Assembly (NCBI RefSeq): GCF_024713945.1
Contig: NC_134680.1
Span: 4,550,001-4,614,000, forward strand
Reading direction: 5' to 3'
From: Dermatophagoides farinae
Lineage: Eukaryota > Arthropoda > Arachnida > Sarcoptiformes > Pyroglyphidae
Length of the DNA: 64,000 nt
How positions within the stretch are numbered: position 1 is the stretch's first letter; each line of letters begins with the position of its first letter. A model generated the notes under the pieces. That model ran no database searches and was not told where the DNA came from. It saw only the letters and a list, made by a program, of their open reading frames with translations. This document shows positions 1 to 12,113 of the stretch, piece after piece. A program made the translations under genes and the position numbers.

Positions 1-598
1 ACCATCATTATTATTATTATTATTATCGAATATTTGCTCACAAAATGGACATTGTAATTGATTATTGTTATTGATAATGGCCGAATTATTATCACCATTT
101 ATTTGTAAACATTTATTTTTAGTGAATAATGTTTGAATTTTTTGTCGATAATATTCATTGGTGATAATATCATTAATTTCATCGATCGATATCGATTGTT
201 TACGTAAACATTTATATGATGGACAATAGATACGAAAATGGCCATTATCGATCATGAATTGAAAATAACGATCCAGACACTTTGTGGTGGATGAAAAAAA
301 AAATAAATAAAGAATATATTTTCAAAAACATTCAATGATTCGAACACCATCACCAACAAAGTCGATATATAGATACCTGTATGCAGAATGTACATGAACA
401 AAATGTCATTGAATACATTTGATCGGCTTGTAGTTCATCTAAACATATTCCACAGGTTTTTAATAGATTTTTATTTTTATTATCATCGATAATATTATCG
501 GTTACGATATGATTATCACCATCATTATCATCAACGCTACCATCATCGTCGCCATCATCATCATCATCATAAATATCATTATCATTATTTTTATCCAT
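1..598 (-). CDS. RBR-type RING E3 ubiquitin ligase, N-terminal part (RNF144-like), runs off the left edge
   Basis: Two exons are visible. Exon 1 spans 598-377 (ATG at 598) and exon 2 spans 279-1, continuing beyond the window. The 97-nt intron is GT-AG and the join is in phase. After an acidic Asp/Asn-rich leader of about 45 residues comes a RING1 of the RING-between-RING type: CGICLDEL, then FCSCTFC joined across the intron to IQCLDRYFQF, then IYCPSYKC. This matches the first RING of RNF144-type ligases, which pass ubiquitin from E2 through a RING2 cysteine. The following linker (INDIITNEYYRQKIQTLF) and the pair CPFC look like the entry to the IBR domain. RING2 and its catalytic cysteine would lie outside the window, so activity cannot be judged. 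The family call is firm; the exact orthologue is not. Confidence 0.8.
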
Positions 599-2304
599 TC
601 GTTTCTTTTTCTTTGTTAATTTATTGATTAAAAATATGCTTCAATTCAATGGAATAATTTGAATAATAACCAATATAATTAACAGAATTACTAATAAATT
701 TAATCAAAAAAACAAAAAGAATGTGATGAATTATATCAATCACACTTACTGTTTTTTCATTGATTGCATGATTGATAGAAAATTGCCAGGAAAAAAATGA
801 ACTTATTCAAATAGGAATTTCATGGCAAAAAAAATTGGAGAAAATGGAAAAATTAATTTCGATACAAGAAATATAAACAAAATCAAATGATTAACAACTG
901 GAAAAAAAAGGTAAACAAAGCGATTCTGTCAAAATATTTTTGGCAAAATTAATGATAAACAATCAACATCACAAACACATACACAGAAAGAGATAGAGAG
1001 AGAGACAGAGACAGAGAAAGAGATTCTTTCATTTGAAAAGCAACATTCAATAATAAATAATAGTTGACGACAGAATTCTTTGAATTTCAATTCATTTTTT
1101 TTTCTTTGCCATTGGGATAAATATAATGATATAGATAGATATATAGAGCCAATAACCAGACAAGAATCCTGCTACATGATTCTCGAGTCGACGCTGAAAC
1201 GTTATCGGTATTATAATTATTATATATAGAATATTTTCGTGTCATCATCGTGAATGAAAAACTAACAATGAAAAAAAAAATGTATGCAGAAACGACCTTC
1301 GAACACTAAAATGTTCATTGTTTTTTTTTCACTTTTTCTTCGTATTTTTTTTTTGTCGATGATGATGAATCAAAACCCGATGATAATTGATATGGCCATA
1401 TGATAATTTCCATCAATAGTTTATCACAATGACAGTCATGACTGAGCTTGTTTGAAATTATTATGATATTGGAATTTTTATTGAACCACATTTTTGATAT
1501 TGAAAAAACAAACAAAAAAAAACTGAAAAAAATTATTAGCATACATTTTTTTCGTTTGATTTGTCCCCATTTTTTTTTTAAATAATTGGTACAACAATTT
1601 TTTTTTTAGTAGTTCCTGTTTCCGAAAGAAAAAAAAACGAACCAATTAATTGATTGCGAATCTTGGCCATTTCTTTTACATTGATGAGATATCTTATCTT
1701 ATTTGATCAAATCAACAATTTGGTTAATGTTTTTTAGGTCTTATATTTCTGTGAAAAATGAAAAAGAAATAATTTTACTTTGGTCATCCACCACCACCAC
1801 CACCACCATCAATCACATGATAAAATGTGTAATGTAGACAAACTGGTTGTGGATGAAAAAAAAATAACAAAAATTTCTCCTGTTGAATAATTTTTTTTTT
1901 CATATCAAAATTTAGAGATGGCTGCAAAGGATGATCATGATGATGTCGTCAATCAAGGCCAAATGATTGATTTTTTTTCTATTTGCTTTTTGGGTTATAA
2001 AAAAAAAATTGTCCAACAAAAAACCACCACCAAAAAAAAAAATCTAGTTTTTATTTTCCCACACAATTTTTACGGAAATTATTATTATCATCATATGACC
2101 AACTTGTTTCGGTTTTTTTTGGCCTTAAAAACAAATAAAAAAAAGTTGTTCCGTTAGATTAGATTCTCTATAATGTTGTTGATGTAAATAGAACGCAAAT
2201 TACCTGGAGCAAAATAAAAGATTTTTTTCCTGGTCATTCATTTCGAATCTTGGTCACATACACACTCACACCATCATTTTGAAATATTCACAGACAAAAA
2301 TTAT
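599..2304. other. Intergenic region, no gene recognised
   Basis: Divergent 5' flanks of the RING ligase (-) and the M28 peptidase (+). The region is AT-rich with A/T homopolymers, a GA-rich stretch near 990-1020 and a (CAC)n run near 1790-1810. Short open frames here are low-complexity and lack any domain signature. Nothing else is supportable. Confidence 0.6.
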
Positions 2305-3949
2305 ATGATGATGTTGATTAAAAAATATTCGATTCGTCGATGGTGGTCATCATCGTTGTTGTTGTTGTTGATAATTATTCAATTGACAAATATTATCAAT
2401 GGATCATCGTCATCGTCATCTTCATCATCAACCAGCTCAGATGAAACGTTCAATCACCATGGACAAGCATCATGGAATTTTACACAATGGTGGAATGTAC
2501 GAACCGATGATAATACACAACTATATAATGAACCGGTTGTATTTCAAGAACCAGCCAAATATCTACAACAATATGGTGATTTTGAACGTTTTGGTCAAGT
2601 TGATTATCGACCATTAGGTTCATCGACTGCTACAAGTACATCGATAATGATTGGTACAAATGTTTTCCATATTGATCCAACATTCAGCCCAATTACATCT
2701 ATCGATGTATTGAATTCAACGATTCGACAATTTTTCTCTCGTTCACGACATTGGTCCGATGATAAAATATATCTTCGTGATTTACGTGAAGCATTGAAGG
2801 ATAAATTTCTTAGCTATGGTTTAAAAACAGCATTTCATGTATTCAAAACGGAATATACACAAGATAAAATGGTAAAATAAAAAAAATTTCATATATGAAT
2901 TTTAAAATTTTTTTTACCTGAAAATAAAAAAAAAATTAACAGAAACGACAAACAGCAACAAACATTATTGCCATATTACCGGGAAAATATCGTGGAACAC
3001 CGAAAGATGAAATCTATTTGATTGGTGCCCATTATGATACGGTACGTCGATCACCCGGTATCGATGATAATGGTTCTGGTTCAGCTGCCGTTCTTGAAAT
3101 GGCTCGTCTTCTTACTAGACATAAATGCTATTTTAACAAGACAATCATTTTCACATTGTTCGATCTGGAAGAAGAGGTAAATATTTAGCATCTATTGTAT
3201 TTGATTTATTACTGAAAATTGATCAATTTTGATTTAAAAATTATTTCATCAATATATACAACAAGTATCTAAAAGGTAGTAAATATTTTGTACAACAATA
3301 TCTAATACCGACGGAAATACGTAAAAATCAAGCCAAATTTAATGGTGCATATATTATGGACATGTTATTGGCATACAATACAACAGAATCCAGCCAATCA
3401 TTACGTGATTTTTGGGTAAATATTTTCAAATAATAATTTTTTTTTCACTTCCATATCTATAATTAAAATCGTTCACAATCATAGCCAACATTACCGGCAT
3501 TTGTTGAAGAGATTCAAGATGCTGGATCAAGAGGAAATTTCATGACTGCATGGTCAAGACGAAATATTGATCAAGATCTTTTCTTTTTCTTGGAAAAAAA
3601 TTGGAAAAATAAACAAATTTATCCATTGAAATTGATGGATCCACCATTACCGACACTAAGTCATGAAGTATCAAAAAATTGGTCAAAATATTCAAAATAT
3701 GGTACATTTGCACGTAGTGATCATGCAAGTTTTTGGTATCCAATTGAACGTGATACAACATTTCGTTCAATATTACTCAGTGATCTTGGACCATGGCGTA
3801 AAGATATGAGTTTCCATTATCATCGTTATGGTGATGATGAAAGATGGTTACGGTATGAAAATCTTCGATTCATGAAAAACACAATCGATAGTTTATTGGC
3901 AACCATAATCGATATTGGTGATGGTTATTGTTTTGCGCAAAAAATTTAA
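2305..3949 (+). CDS. Secreted M28-family zinc metallopeptidase (aminopeptidase-like)
   Basis: Four exons, 2305-2871, 2943-3176, 3266-3415 and 3485-3949, join in frame through GT-AG introns of 71, 89 and 69 nt to give about 471 residues. A signal peptide or anchor is visible (basic RRWWSS then LLLLLIIIQLTNIING). The catalytic domain carries the M28 zinc ligands in order: His in IGAHYDTV, the bridging Asp in SPGIDDNGSGSAAVLEMARL, Glu in FDLEEE followed by YLKGSKYFVQQYL, Asp in YIMDMLL, and the last His in ARSDHASFWYP. The motif spacing fits M28 peptidases, which cleave N-terminal residues. Glutaminyl cyclases share the fold but differ at the GIDDN and EEE-YLKGS segments, so a peptidase is favoured. 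It is probably exported or lumenal; the substrate is unknown. Confidence 0.88.
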
Positions 3950-4464
3950 AAAAAAATAACCAAAAAAAAATCAAAAACAATTAATTATAATTAAGAAATT
4001 TTAATTTAATAATTTATTCATTCATTTATAACTGAAAACTAAAATAATTTTCTATAACATTTCCACATTGATCATGAATCATTGTTGTTCAAATCACAGG
4101 AAAAACAAAAACAAAAAAAAATAGGAACCAAGAAACAAAATTCATGTTTTGTGTATGTGTAAATATAATTTACGAAATTAATTGAATTGATGATGATGAT
4201 GATGAATAAACGAAAGAAAAAACCAGTGAATTAACAAATAAATTAAATGTCATTGTTGATTGTTGATGATGATGATTGATAATTATCTCATTTGTCAATA
4301 TTTCATATAGATATCAATTGTGGAGCCATCTGGATGGTTATGATCGATTTGTTGTTGTTGTTGTTAGGTTAAAATGAAAAAATGCACTAAATAAATATAC
4401 TTATTATCACAGATTTAAATCCGAATCGAATGAGTGAGTAAATTTGAAATTTGAAAAAAAATGT
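3950..4464. other. Short convergent intergenic region
   Basis: Lies between the 3' ends of the M28 peptidase (+) and the ENTPD gene (-). It holds AT-rich 3' UTR-like sequence with AATAAA-type signals (for example near 4200-4250) and GAT repeats. No gene is seen. Confidence 0.5.
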
Positions 4465-5841
4465 TTAATGATGAAAAAGATTAATAGCAGCACCAAGTGC
4501 CCAGCTAATTTCAATTCCATTAATTTTTTTCACCAACATTATATCTTTTGTCATCGGTATTCCAAGGCCATAATGAAGATAGCAAGCAATATAGGTTAAA
4601 TCGACGCAAAGAAATGGATTCTGTCGCCGTATCCGGATCATACCACGGCAAACATTTTCGGCGTAAAGAAAAAAATCACCAACACGTACACGACCACTAT
4701 CGTTACGTATTACTTTGATATCTTTCATACGATCATAAAAATATGATATTGCATATATTTCCCGATGTTGAAGCTCTTCTGGCCTATCAATATTGGCATC
4801 AATAACAAAATGTTCAACACGTGATAAACATTCGAACCATGTACGTTGACCATCACCATCATTATTATATTGAATATGAAAAACAATCTGATCCTGTTGC
4901 CAATGATATGTTTCATTATGTAGAATTTTAAAACAAGGACTACGTATCCAATATTCATGATGATGATTATATTCTGTTTTGATTGATGATGATTTTGAAT
5001 GATCAATATCATTAGCCAGAATTGAACGACGTGCTGACATCAGACCAAGACCTAGATATGAATGTGTATAGATAAATTCCTGTTCACCTTCAATATTTCT
5101 TTGTACAATATATTGATGTGATCGAATCAATGTATTCATATTATATGTAGAAAATGTTATCTGTGTTGAGCCACCACCCAAATCCAACGTAGCAATTGAT
5201 TCATTAATTTTATGAAGTTTATGTAGCAGAAAATTTACCGTATACCATGCAAAAAGACCTTCATCATTTTCTTCGAGCATCGTAACAGAATCATCATCAA
5301 CTTTAAATGGTAACGATCGAAATTGTTGATGTACATGTTGAAGAATACGATTAGCATCACGATTCGAAAGTAAACGTAATCCGGCTGTTGCTTTCAATAT
5401 GATTGGTGTTCGATCGGCAAGAAAACCAGGTACAATATCCAATGCTTTACCAATTAATGGTCGAAGATTTTTGGACAATTCCGTTAGATTATGATGAAAT
5501 GATGATAGACCCGGTGTTGTGTGGAAAAAATCTTCACGTTCCAATAGAATTCGTTGTTGTTTAATATCAAAATTAATTTCGAATGCAAATATATGGATAC
5601 GTGTTCCGGTACTACCACCATCAAGAATGATGACAAAATTCTGATCTTTAATCATATCTTTAGTCGATTCAATTGGATGTCGTATTAATTGTGTTCCATA
5701 ATATTTTGAATTAAACGAAATAAACGGCCCAGTAATCGATAAGGCCGTTATCAATATGAATAGAATATATAATTGTTTTGTCATCATTTTCGTTATGAAT
5801 GTCATCATCGTCGTCGTTGTTGCTAATTTCATATTGTTCAT
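4465..5841 (-). CDS. Ectonucleoside triphosphate diphosphohydrolase, ENTPD5/6-like (GDA1/CD39 family)
   Basis: A single-exon gene of 458 residues starting at ATG 5841. Residues about 23-43 form one N-terminal hydrophobic segment, a signal anchor or signal peptide. All apyrase conserved regions can be read: ACR1 at 70-82 (VIILDGGSTGTRIHIF), ACR2 at about 149-158 (KATAGLRLL), ACR3 at about 193-206 (DEGLFAWYTVNFLL), ACR4 at about 218-228 (TLDLGGGSTQITF) and ACR5 near the C-terminus (EISWALGAAIN). The catalytic Glu of ACR3 is present. There is no C-terminal membrane segment, as in the one-anchor or soluble ENTPD5/6 group, which hydrolyses UDP/GDP in the ER, Golgi or outside the cell and supports glycoprotein folding. 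Assignment to ENTPD5 versus ENTPD6 is not possible by eye. Confidence 0.9.
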   Translation of the reverse strand: MNNMKLATTTTMMTFITKMMTKQLYILFILITALSITGPFISFNSKYYGTQLIRHPIESTKDMIKDQNFVIILDGGSTGTRIHIFAFEINFDIKQQRILLEREDFFHTTPGLSSFHHNLTELSKNLRPLIGKALDIVPGFLADRTPIILKATAGLRLLSNRDANRILQHVHQQFRSLPFKVDDDSVTMLEENDEGLFAWYTVNFLLHKLHKINESIATLDLGGGSTQITFSTYNMNTLIRSHQYIVQRNIEGEQEFIYTHSYLGLGLMSARRSILANDIDHSKSSSIKTEYNHHHEYWIRSPCFKILHNETYHWQQDQIVFHIQYNNDGDGQRTWFECLSRVEHFVIDANIDRPEELQHREIYAISYFYDRMKDIKVIRNDSGRVRVGDFFLYAENVCRGMIRIRRQNPFLCVDLTYIACYLHYGLGIPMTKDIMLVKKINGIEISWALGAAINLFHH

Positions 5842-8800
5842 GATTTATTCACATTCGTCGATGAAAAAAAATAATAATGTGTTTAACCTGAGGTTCGATT
5901 AGTAAATTTCGATTTTTTCTTTTCGTTTATTTGAATGATACACACAATTCCAAAAAAAAATTGATTAACTGTATATCAAATTACAGTGCAATTTCATTTT
6001 ATCAAATTCAAATTCCCAATCGACATTTATATGGAAGAAAAAAAAATTGTGATAATCAATTCATCATGATAAAATTAAATGAAAAAAAAGAAATCAAAAA
6101 GTAACCAAAACTTACCGGTTTTGTTTATCAATCAAATCTTTTTTTTCTCTTTGTTATATCATCATCATCATCAAATATTTGATTACCCCAAATTGATTGT
6201 TTGATCATCATTGATCATACATTTATATTTTATGACATTATATTCACTTTAATTAATGATTCAAAGAAAAATTAGAATGGTCCGACGAAATTATCATCAA
6301 CAACAACAAACAATAAATAATCCGGTCTAAGTCGGTGTGTTTGTTTACTAATTTGGCTCTATCAAACCGCTATGAAAGGCGCATGTGCGAATCGAAACGA
6401 AAAAAAATACGCTCGATTCGAATTTTGGGAAAAAAAGGCGGGCATCTCGTTATTTATGTTCGTTGAAAGTTTTATGTATATTCAATTATCATATCAACCA
6501 TGAAGAATTTTGAATATTTTGTTTCTCGATAATGAAAATGAATTTTACGATTAAATTTTCCATTAACATTCATGACAATGAAATATCGAAATCTATATCA
6601 CGCGAAACGAAATGAAAAATCGATTCTAATCATAAACAAAAGTGGAACCTACCGTAACACCGTCCGTCTATCTTACCTGAATTTATTATTATTGTGGTTG
6701 TTGTAAGCAACGTTTTTGTTTTTAGTTTTTATTTTCTATTTTTATCCATGATCTTCGATTCATTCATGGAAAAAAGAAACCGAGTATTCTCTCTCTCTCT
6801 TGCTTACATTGGGAACAAATTTGAATTTTTTTTCAATAAGCAAAACCCACAAAAGAAAGAGAGAGAGAGAGAAAAAAAAAGATGGCAATCACATCTATAA
6901 TCATTCGAACGAAAGGTAAAAAAAATTTGACACGGGAATAAAACCGATCCAAGATGATGAAAAGAGAAAATGATTGAATACAATAGAAATTCGACTCTTC
7001 TTTTTTTTTTTTTTTTGTTTCATTGGTTTTCTTTTCTCTCTCTCTCTCTCTCTTTCTCGCGTTTTTTTCGTTTCACATCTTCAAGCTTGAAACCGTGGTT
7101 GATGATTTTTCGATAAAAATAATAAAATGGGAATGAGAATGGTGGTATATTCACCATTTGTATATATGAATTTTTTGTCTTTTTTTTCTCGAACAACATC
7201 GACATTTTTTGTTTTTTGTTCTTCACATATAAATTCATAGCTTGACGTCGAGTTGTTTTTTTTTTATTTCAAAATATTTCTATTTTTCTCCGTTGTTATT
7301 GTTGCTGTTTGGCTGTTCGGTAACCTATTTCGGGTCAAGTTTCGAGTTTGACGAATAATTTTTTTTTTTTCATCGATCGGATTTCATTTTCCATATTTGC
7401 AATAGACGACAAACGAATCATCGTCATCAAACGCACACACACACACACACACATTTAAATAAGTGAGCAAATAGAAATTTTCTTAAGTGAAAAATTTTTT
7501 AGGTGTTTTGTTTGGTGTGATATAAAAGCAACATAAAACCGAAATCCAGACCAAATTGATAAACTAAAAACGACAGAAAAACGAATTTCAAATTGAAATT
7601 GAATTGAATCACAGCAAAAAAAACAAATTTTTTTTCCACCGGTTAACAGTAATTTTTTTTTCTTCGTTCAAATAAATGATGAAGATGGTGTTGCGTTGAT
7701 CGTATGATTTGTTAAAGAAGAAGAAAAGAAAAAAAAATAATTTAAATAAATTCCAAAAACCAGTTGAACCAGAAAAAAACAACGGTCAACAAGCAAAAAA
7801 GAAAACATCGTGAACTTTAATCTTCGTTCGAATCACTACACGAATAGACGTTCGATTCGAATCTTTTTTTTTTTGCTGTTATTATTGTTCACGTTTGATC
7901 GAAAATCAATCAATTTTTCATCAATCAATTAATCTTACCCCATTTTTTTCTGCGTGTTCATTTTCTTCTTCATCATCTTTGTTCATAAGTGGTAAGTGAT
8001 AATTTTTTTTTCTTGTAGAAAAAAAACAAATTTTTTTTTCATTAGACAATGATTGATTTTTAATCATTGTCAATATTTATACAATAATCAATAATAATAT
8101 CCTGGTTTCATTGTTTTTTCCTCTTCTTCTTTTTTTTCAATCATTGTTCGTTATATTTAACTGTGAAAATTGATTCGTTGCCGTCATCGTCATCATTTAT
8201 TGTCTGTTCTATATTGTATATCTTTTTTTCGGTCAACAATATATCGATATATTTGTTGACATGATACATACACATGAATCCATGATGATGACAGACATTC
8301 ATTCATTCATTATGTCATTTATCATCAAACAAACATTTGTTTTTTGTCATCATACTGTGTGCCTTTGAGTGTGTACGTGTGATTGTTTATTGATTTATTT
8401 TTTTTACATTTTATTTCAATTGTTCAGAAATTTTTTTTCTTCATCTGTTTTCCCTCTTCTGTATATTGATTGATCTATATATAAATTTAGTGCACATGAA
8501 CAACAATGGAATGGCCACAATTAATGATTCTATGAACACGAATAACCGAGGGAGGGAATATATGTCATCATTTGTCTGTGTCCATTGTGTGACACATGAA
8601 TTTATTTTCCTTTGTCGTGTGTCATGAATTCATTATATCAAATCTAATTCATTCATCATCAATCAGAAGCTGCAAAGAAAACAATCAAATGTAGATGTGT
8701 GGCTATTGTCTCTATACATCAACAACAACAATTCTAAAAACACATAAATCGTAATTCAATGCTGGTCAAATCCTTAGAACATGATTGGATTAAATTTTTT

Positions 8801-9407
8801 TTTCTTTGGATTTTTTTCAATTTTCATCATGTCTAAATAGATGATAGGTTGTAGATGTTTTGATAATCTTTAACAGTTTGTGTGGGTTTGTATATATATG
8901 TCATAACAGGTGAACAGCTTATAAAGCTTATCTTTCGTGATTTGAATTGATTTTTTTTTCTTTTGAAAATTGTCCAACTTGTCATTACATCATGGTCATA
9001 CTCTCATTTATTAATATGATGTGTGTGTGACCGTTATTTTTTTCGAGAAAAAACAAGCAAAATTTCTAAGTAAAAAAAAAGAAAGACAAGGAAATTTGAA
9101 TGGGCATTTTTCTTGGTGAAAAATTTCCTCAAAATTTATTTGATTTTCAAATTTTCTTCAATTAATTTCTGGTGAAACAATGTTGACATTATATTTCAAT
9201 CTGAATACATTGGTCAAACACAAATCAAATAAAATTGAAATTTCCTCGTTTTTCGATCATATACTCTGAATATATGGTGATGATATTTTTCAATTTTGAG
9301 CATCATTTTGTTTTTCTTTTGGATTTGAATTTCACCTTTTTTTTCGTTCGTTCGTTCACTTGTTTTTCAACTGTTTCAATTTATTCTCCAATAATTATTC
9401 TGAAATA
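5842..9407. promoter_or_regulatory. Long divergent 5' region between ENTPD (-) and the first elongase (+)
   Basis: About 3.6 kb without a convincing coding exon. It holds GA/CT runs (6797-6870, 7035-7060), a (CA)n run near 7433-7452 and many A/T tracts. A strong splice donor, AAGTG|GTAAGTGATA, lies with its GT at about 7992. It could end a non-coding first exon of the elongase that splices to an acceptor shortly upstream of 9408. This is inference; no acceptor can be singled out. Confidence 0.35.
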
Positions 9408-10226
9408 ATGTATCTATTGAAAAATATTTCCTATGGAATCTGGTATTGTTTACATCAATATTGGATCGATGCATCCGATCCACGTATCAATCATCTACCA
9501 TTGTTTGAAGGTGGTCCCGAAATTGTTCTATTAATTTTAGCAACATATTTATTATTTGTCAAAATAATTGGTCCATGGTGGATGTATGATCGTAAACCAT
9601 ATGATGTATTCATACCAATGTTATTATATGATATTATTATGGCCATAATTAATGCGGTAATATTTCTATCAATCATTGTGAATCATATTGATTATGGTCA
9701 AAGATTTTTACAATTTAAATTTCCCGATCCAAATGACCATTCGGAACGTACAATATCAGAAATTAATAATGGCTATCTATGTTATCTAACACGTTTGGCC
9801 GATCTATTGGATACGGTGTTTTTTGTTCTACGAAAAAAACAACAACAAATTACATTTTTACATATTTATCATCATACATTAGTACCATTGATCGGTTGGA
9901 TGGCATTGAAGATAGCACCACAGGCACCGGTTATCATATTATTCTTAATGCTTAATTCATTCATCCACGCTGTTATGTATACATATTATGCATTAGCTGC
10001 ATTCGGTAATCATTTACGTCGTTATCTTTGGTGGAAAAAATATATTACCCAATTACAATTAATACAATTTACCATCTGTGGTATCTATGGTATATTGATG
10101 GTATTCCTGGCCGAAGGTTTTCCAAAATTTCTTTTCTGGTTAGGTTTTGCACAGAATCCATTCTTTTTCTATATGTTTTATGATTTTTATCGAAAATCTT
10201 ATCACAACAAGAAAAAACATCTTTGA
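9408..10226 (+). CDS. Elongation of very-long-chain fatty acids protein (ELOVL1/7-like), tandem copy 1
   Basis: Intronless, 272 residues from ATG 9408 (MYLLKNISYG). An open frame continues 48 nt upstream but has no ATG. ELOVL signatures appear in order: DLLDTVFFVLRKKQQQITFL, the histidine box HIYHH, NSFIHAVMYTYYAL, and ITQLQLIQF. These mark the ER 3-ketoacyl-CoA synthase that adds malonyl carbons in fatty-acid elongation. About seven hydrophobic spans are visible. The C-terminus ends KKKKHL, so the last four residues (KKHL) form a dilysine KKXX ER-retrieval signal. It is followed head-to-tail after 181 bp by a close paralogue with long stretches of near-identical DNA. Chain-length specificity cannot be told from sequence. 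Confidence 0.95.
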   Translation: MYLLKNISYGIWYCLHQYWIDASDPRINHLPLFEGGPEIVLLILATYLLFVKIIGPWWMYDRKPYDVFIPMLLYDIIMAIINAVIFLSIIVNHIDYGQRFLQFKFPDPNDHSERTISEINNGYLCYLTRLADLLDTVFFVLRKKQQQITFLHIYHHTLVPLIGWMALKIAPQAPVIILFLMLNSFIHAVMYTYYALAAFGNHLRRYLWWKKYITQLQLIQFTICGIYGILMVFLAEGFPKFLFWLGFAQNPFFFYMFYDFYRKSYHNKKKHL

Positions 10227-10407
10227 ATCGTTGAATTTAACAAAAAAAAATTAATTTTTTGTTTTCAAATAGAAAAAAAAATCCTTCGTTTAGATTAAAT
10301 AAAAATCCATTGTTTTTTACAGCTTTTGTTTTTGTTTTATTTTCTGATATTTTTTTTTTTTTAGTTTTGAAAAAAATTCTAGGAATTTTTTTTCTCAACA
10401 AAAATAA

Positions 10408-11304
10408 ATGGACATAATGATGATAATCAAACGAATATGGAATGGATTCTGGTATTGTTTTCATGATTATTGGATAGAAGCAGCTGATCCACGAACCCGC
10501 CATTTTCCATTAATTGAATCGGGACCTGAACCAGTAATCATTATATTATTGATCTATCTATTATTTGTTAAATTAATTGGACCATGGTTCATGCGTGATC
10601 GACCACCATTCATTCTACGGATACCAATGTTAATCTACAATATTAGTATGGTCATTATTAATTTATTTTTATTCACATTCATCACAAGCCGTATTGATTA
10701 TGGGAGACGTTTTTTAAATTTTAAATTTCCCGATGTTAATGATTTTACACCAGAAACAATATATGAAATTCGTATCGGTTATATTTGCTATCTAACACGT
10801 TGGGCCGATCTATTGGATACGGTGTTTTTTGTCCTGCGGAAAAAACAACAACAAATTACATTTTTACATATTTATCATCATACATTAGTACCATTAATTG
10901 GTTGGATGACAGTGAAAATTGCACCACAAGCACCGGTTGTTGGATTATTTCTTATGTTAAATACATTTATACATTCAATAATGTATTTATATTATGCATT
11001 AGCAGCATTCGGGCCAGAAATACAGAAATATCTTTGGTGGAAAAAATATATAACACAATTACAATTATTACAATTTACAATCTGTGGTATTTATGGTATT
11101 ATTATGGTATTCTTACAAGAAGGTTTTCCACCTGGCCTATTTTGGCTAGGTTTTGCACAGAATCCATTCTTTTTCTATATGTTTTATGAATTTTATCAAA
11201 AATCTTATCGTAAAAAACAATTACAACAACAACAACAACAGGAACAAAAACAACGACAATTTGATTTAGCCAATAATAAAAATGTACATGAAAAGATTCA
11301 TTAA
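10408..11304 (+). CDS. Elongation of very-long-chain fatty acids protein (ELOVL1/7-like), tandem copy 2
   Basis: Intronless, 298 residues from ATG 10408 (MDIMMIIKRIW). It shares the full ELOVL core with the upstream copy: DLLDTVFFVLRKKQQQITFL, HIYHH, NTFIHSIMYLYYAL and ITQLQLLQF. The N-terminal third and the tail differ more. After YQKSYRKKQ the C-terminus runs into a poly-Gln stretch and ends NVHEKIH, so the KKXX retrieval signal of copy 1 is absent. Its place in the ER would then depend on other signals. An ER condensing enzyme of fatty-acid elongation is known for the family. The tandem pair, with alternating identical and diverged blocks, points to duplication plus purifying selection or gene conversion over the catalytic core. 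Confidence 0.95.
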   Translation: MDIMMIIKRIWNGFWYCFHDYWIEAADPRTRHFPLIESGPEPVIIILLIYLLFVKLIGPWFMRDRPPFILRIPMLIYNISMVIINLFLFTFITSRIDYGRRFLNFKFPDVNDFTPETIYEIRIGYICYLTRWADLLDTVFFVLRKKQQQITFLHIYHHTLVPLIGWMTVKIAPQAPVVGLFLMLNTFIHSIMYLYYALAAFGPEIQKYLWWKKYITQLQLLQFTICGIYGIIMVFLQEGFPPGLFWLGFAQNPFFFYMFYEFYQKSYRKKQLQQQQQQEQKQRQFDLANNKNVHEKIH

Positions 11305-12113
11305 AACAAACAAACAAACAAAACAAGACACACACAAACACACACACATAAAAAACTAATTGTTTTTCATATATATTATTTTTATTTGAATAAACTGTTG
11401 TATTTTGTTGTTGTTGTTGTCGTTTTTTTCGTTGATGATTTTTCTCATCTATTAATTTGGAGTGGTTAAATAAGCGACGAAAGTTGCCCCAGAAAAAAAA
11501 ACACAAATGATAACAACAAAAAAAAATCATTTTGTTTTCTCTTTAACAGGTATTTGTGAAAATTGTCAAATTTTCGCCATTTCTTCAATAAATATTGCAA
11601 ATGATGAAATGGAAAATTTTTTAATTTTTGTAGATGAAAAACACAAATTTTTCATTCGCGCTTCACATTTGAACGTTCGAATTAAAATATACACGTTGCA
11701 ATACACTTGGTTTACTCTGTACTATGCATCAATTTTAACACCAATCGACCTGGTATTGATGAAATAGACGACCAATATATAAAATACCATTCATTTTTCT
11801 TTCACTTGTTTTTACAATGGTCATCGTCATCGTTTTTCTCACATGTACATCTATCGTTTTTTTCTGGATGATTAAATGTTTCATTGAGTGTTGTTTTTAT
11901 TGATCATCGGCAAATCACGATCTTTATGATTGTGTGGCTTCATCCAGAAAAAAAAGTGCTAGCTGAAAAGGAAAAAAATCTTGAATTTCTTGTTCGAGAG
12001 TGTTCGACGTAAGTATTGCTCAAATAATAAAATATTCTTGTTTTGATTCGAAATTAATTGGTTTCCATTTTTTTTGTTTTGTTGATGAAATAGTTTTGTG
12101 TTTATCGAGAATA
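11305..12113. promoter_or_regulatory. Elongase 3' flank and GET3 5' region with a 5' UTR intron
   Basis: The first part is CA/AAC-rich 3' UTR-like sequence. Just before the GET3 start codon a donor GACGT|AAGTATTG (GT at 12009) and an acceptor GAAATAG (ending 12093) enclose an 85-nt putative 5' UTR intron. The open frame that runs through this intron has only a GTG start, which argues for a non-coding leader. Confidence 0.5.

Noticed and set aside
1918-2157. 79-codon plus-strand frame upstream of the M28 peptidase
   Set aside because: Built from A and T homopolymers, with no recognisable protein features and no conserved start context.
9360-9407. N-terminal extension of elongase copy 1
   Set aside because: The upstream in-frame stretch begins with TTG and has no ATG; MYLLKN at 9408 gives the normal family length.
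12000-12113. 38-codon N-terminal extension of GET3
   Set aside because: It starts at GTG and reads through a donor/acceptor pair typical of a short intron; the family starts near [10 protein letters not shown].
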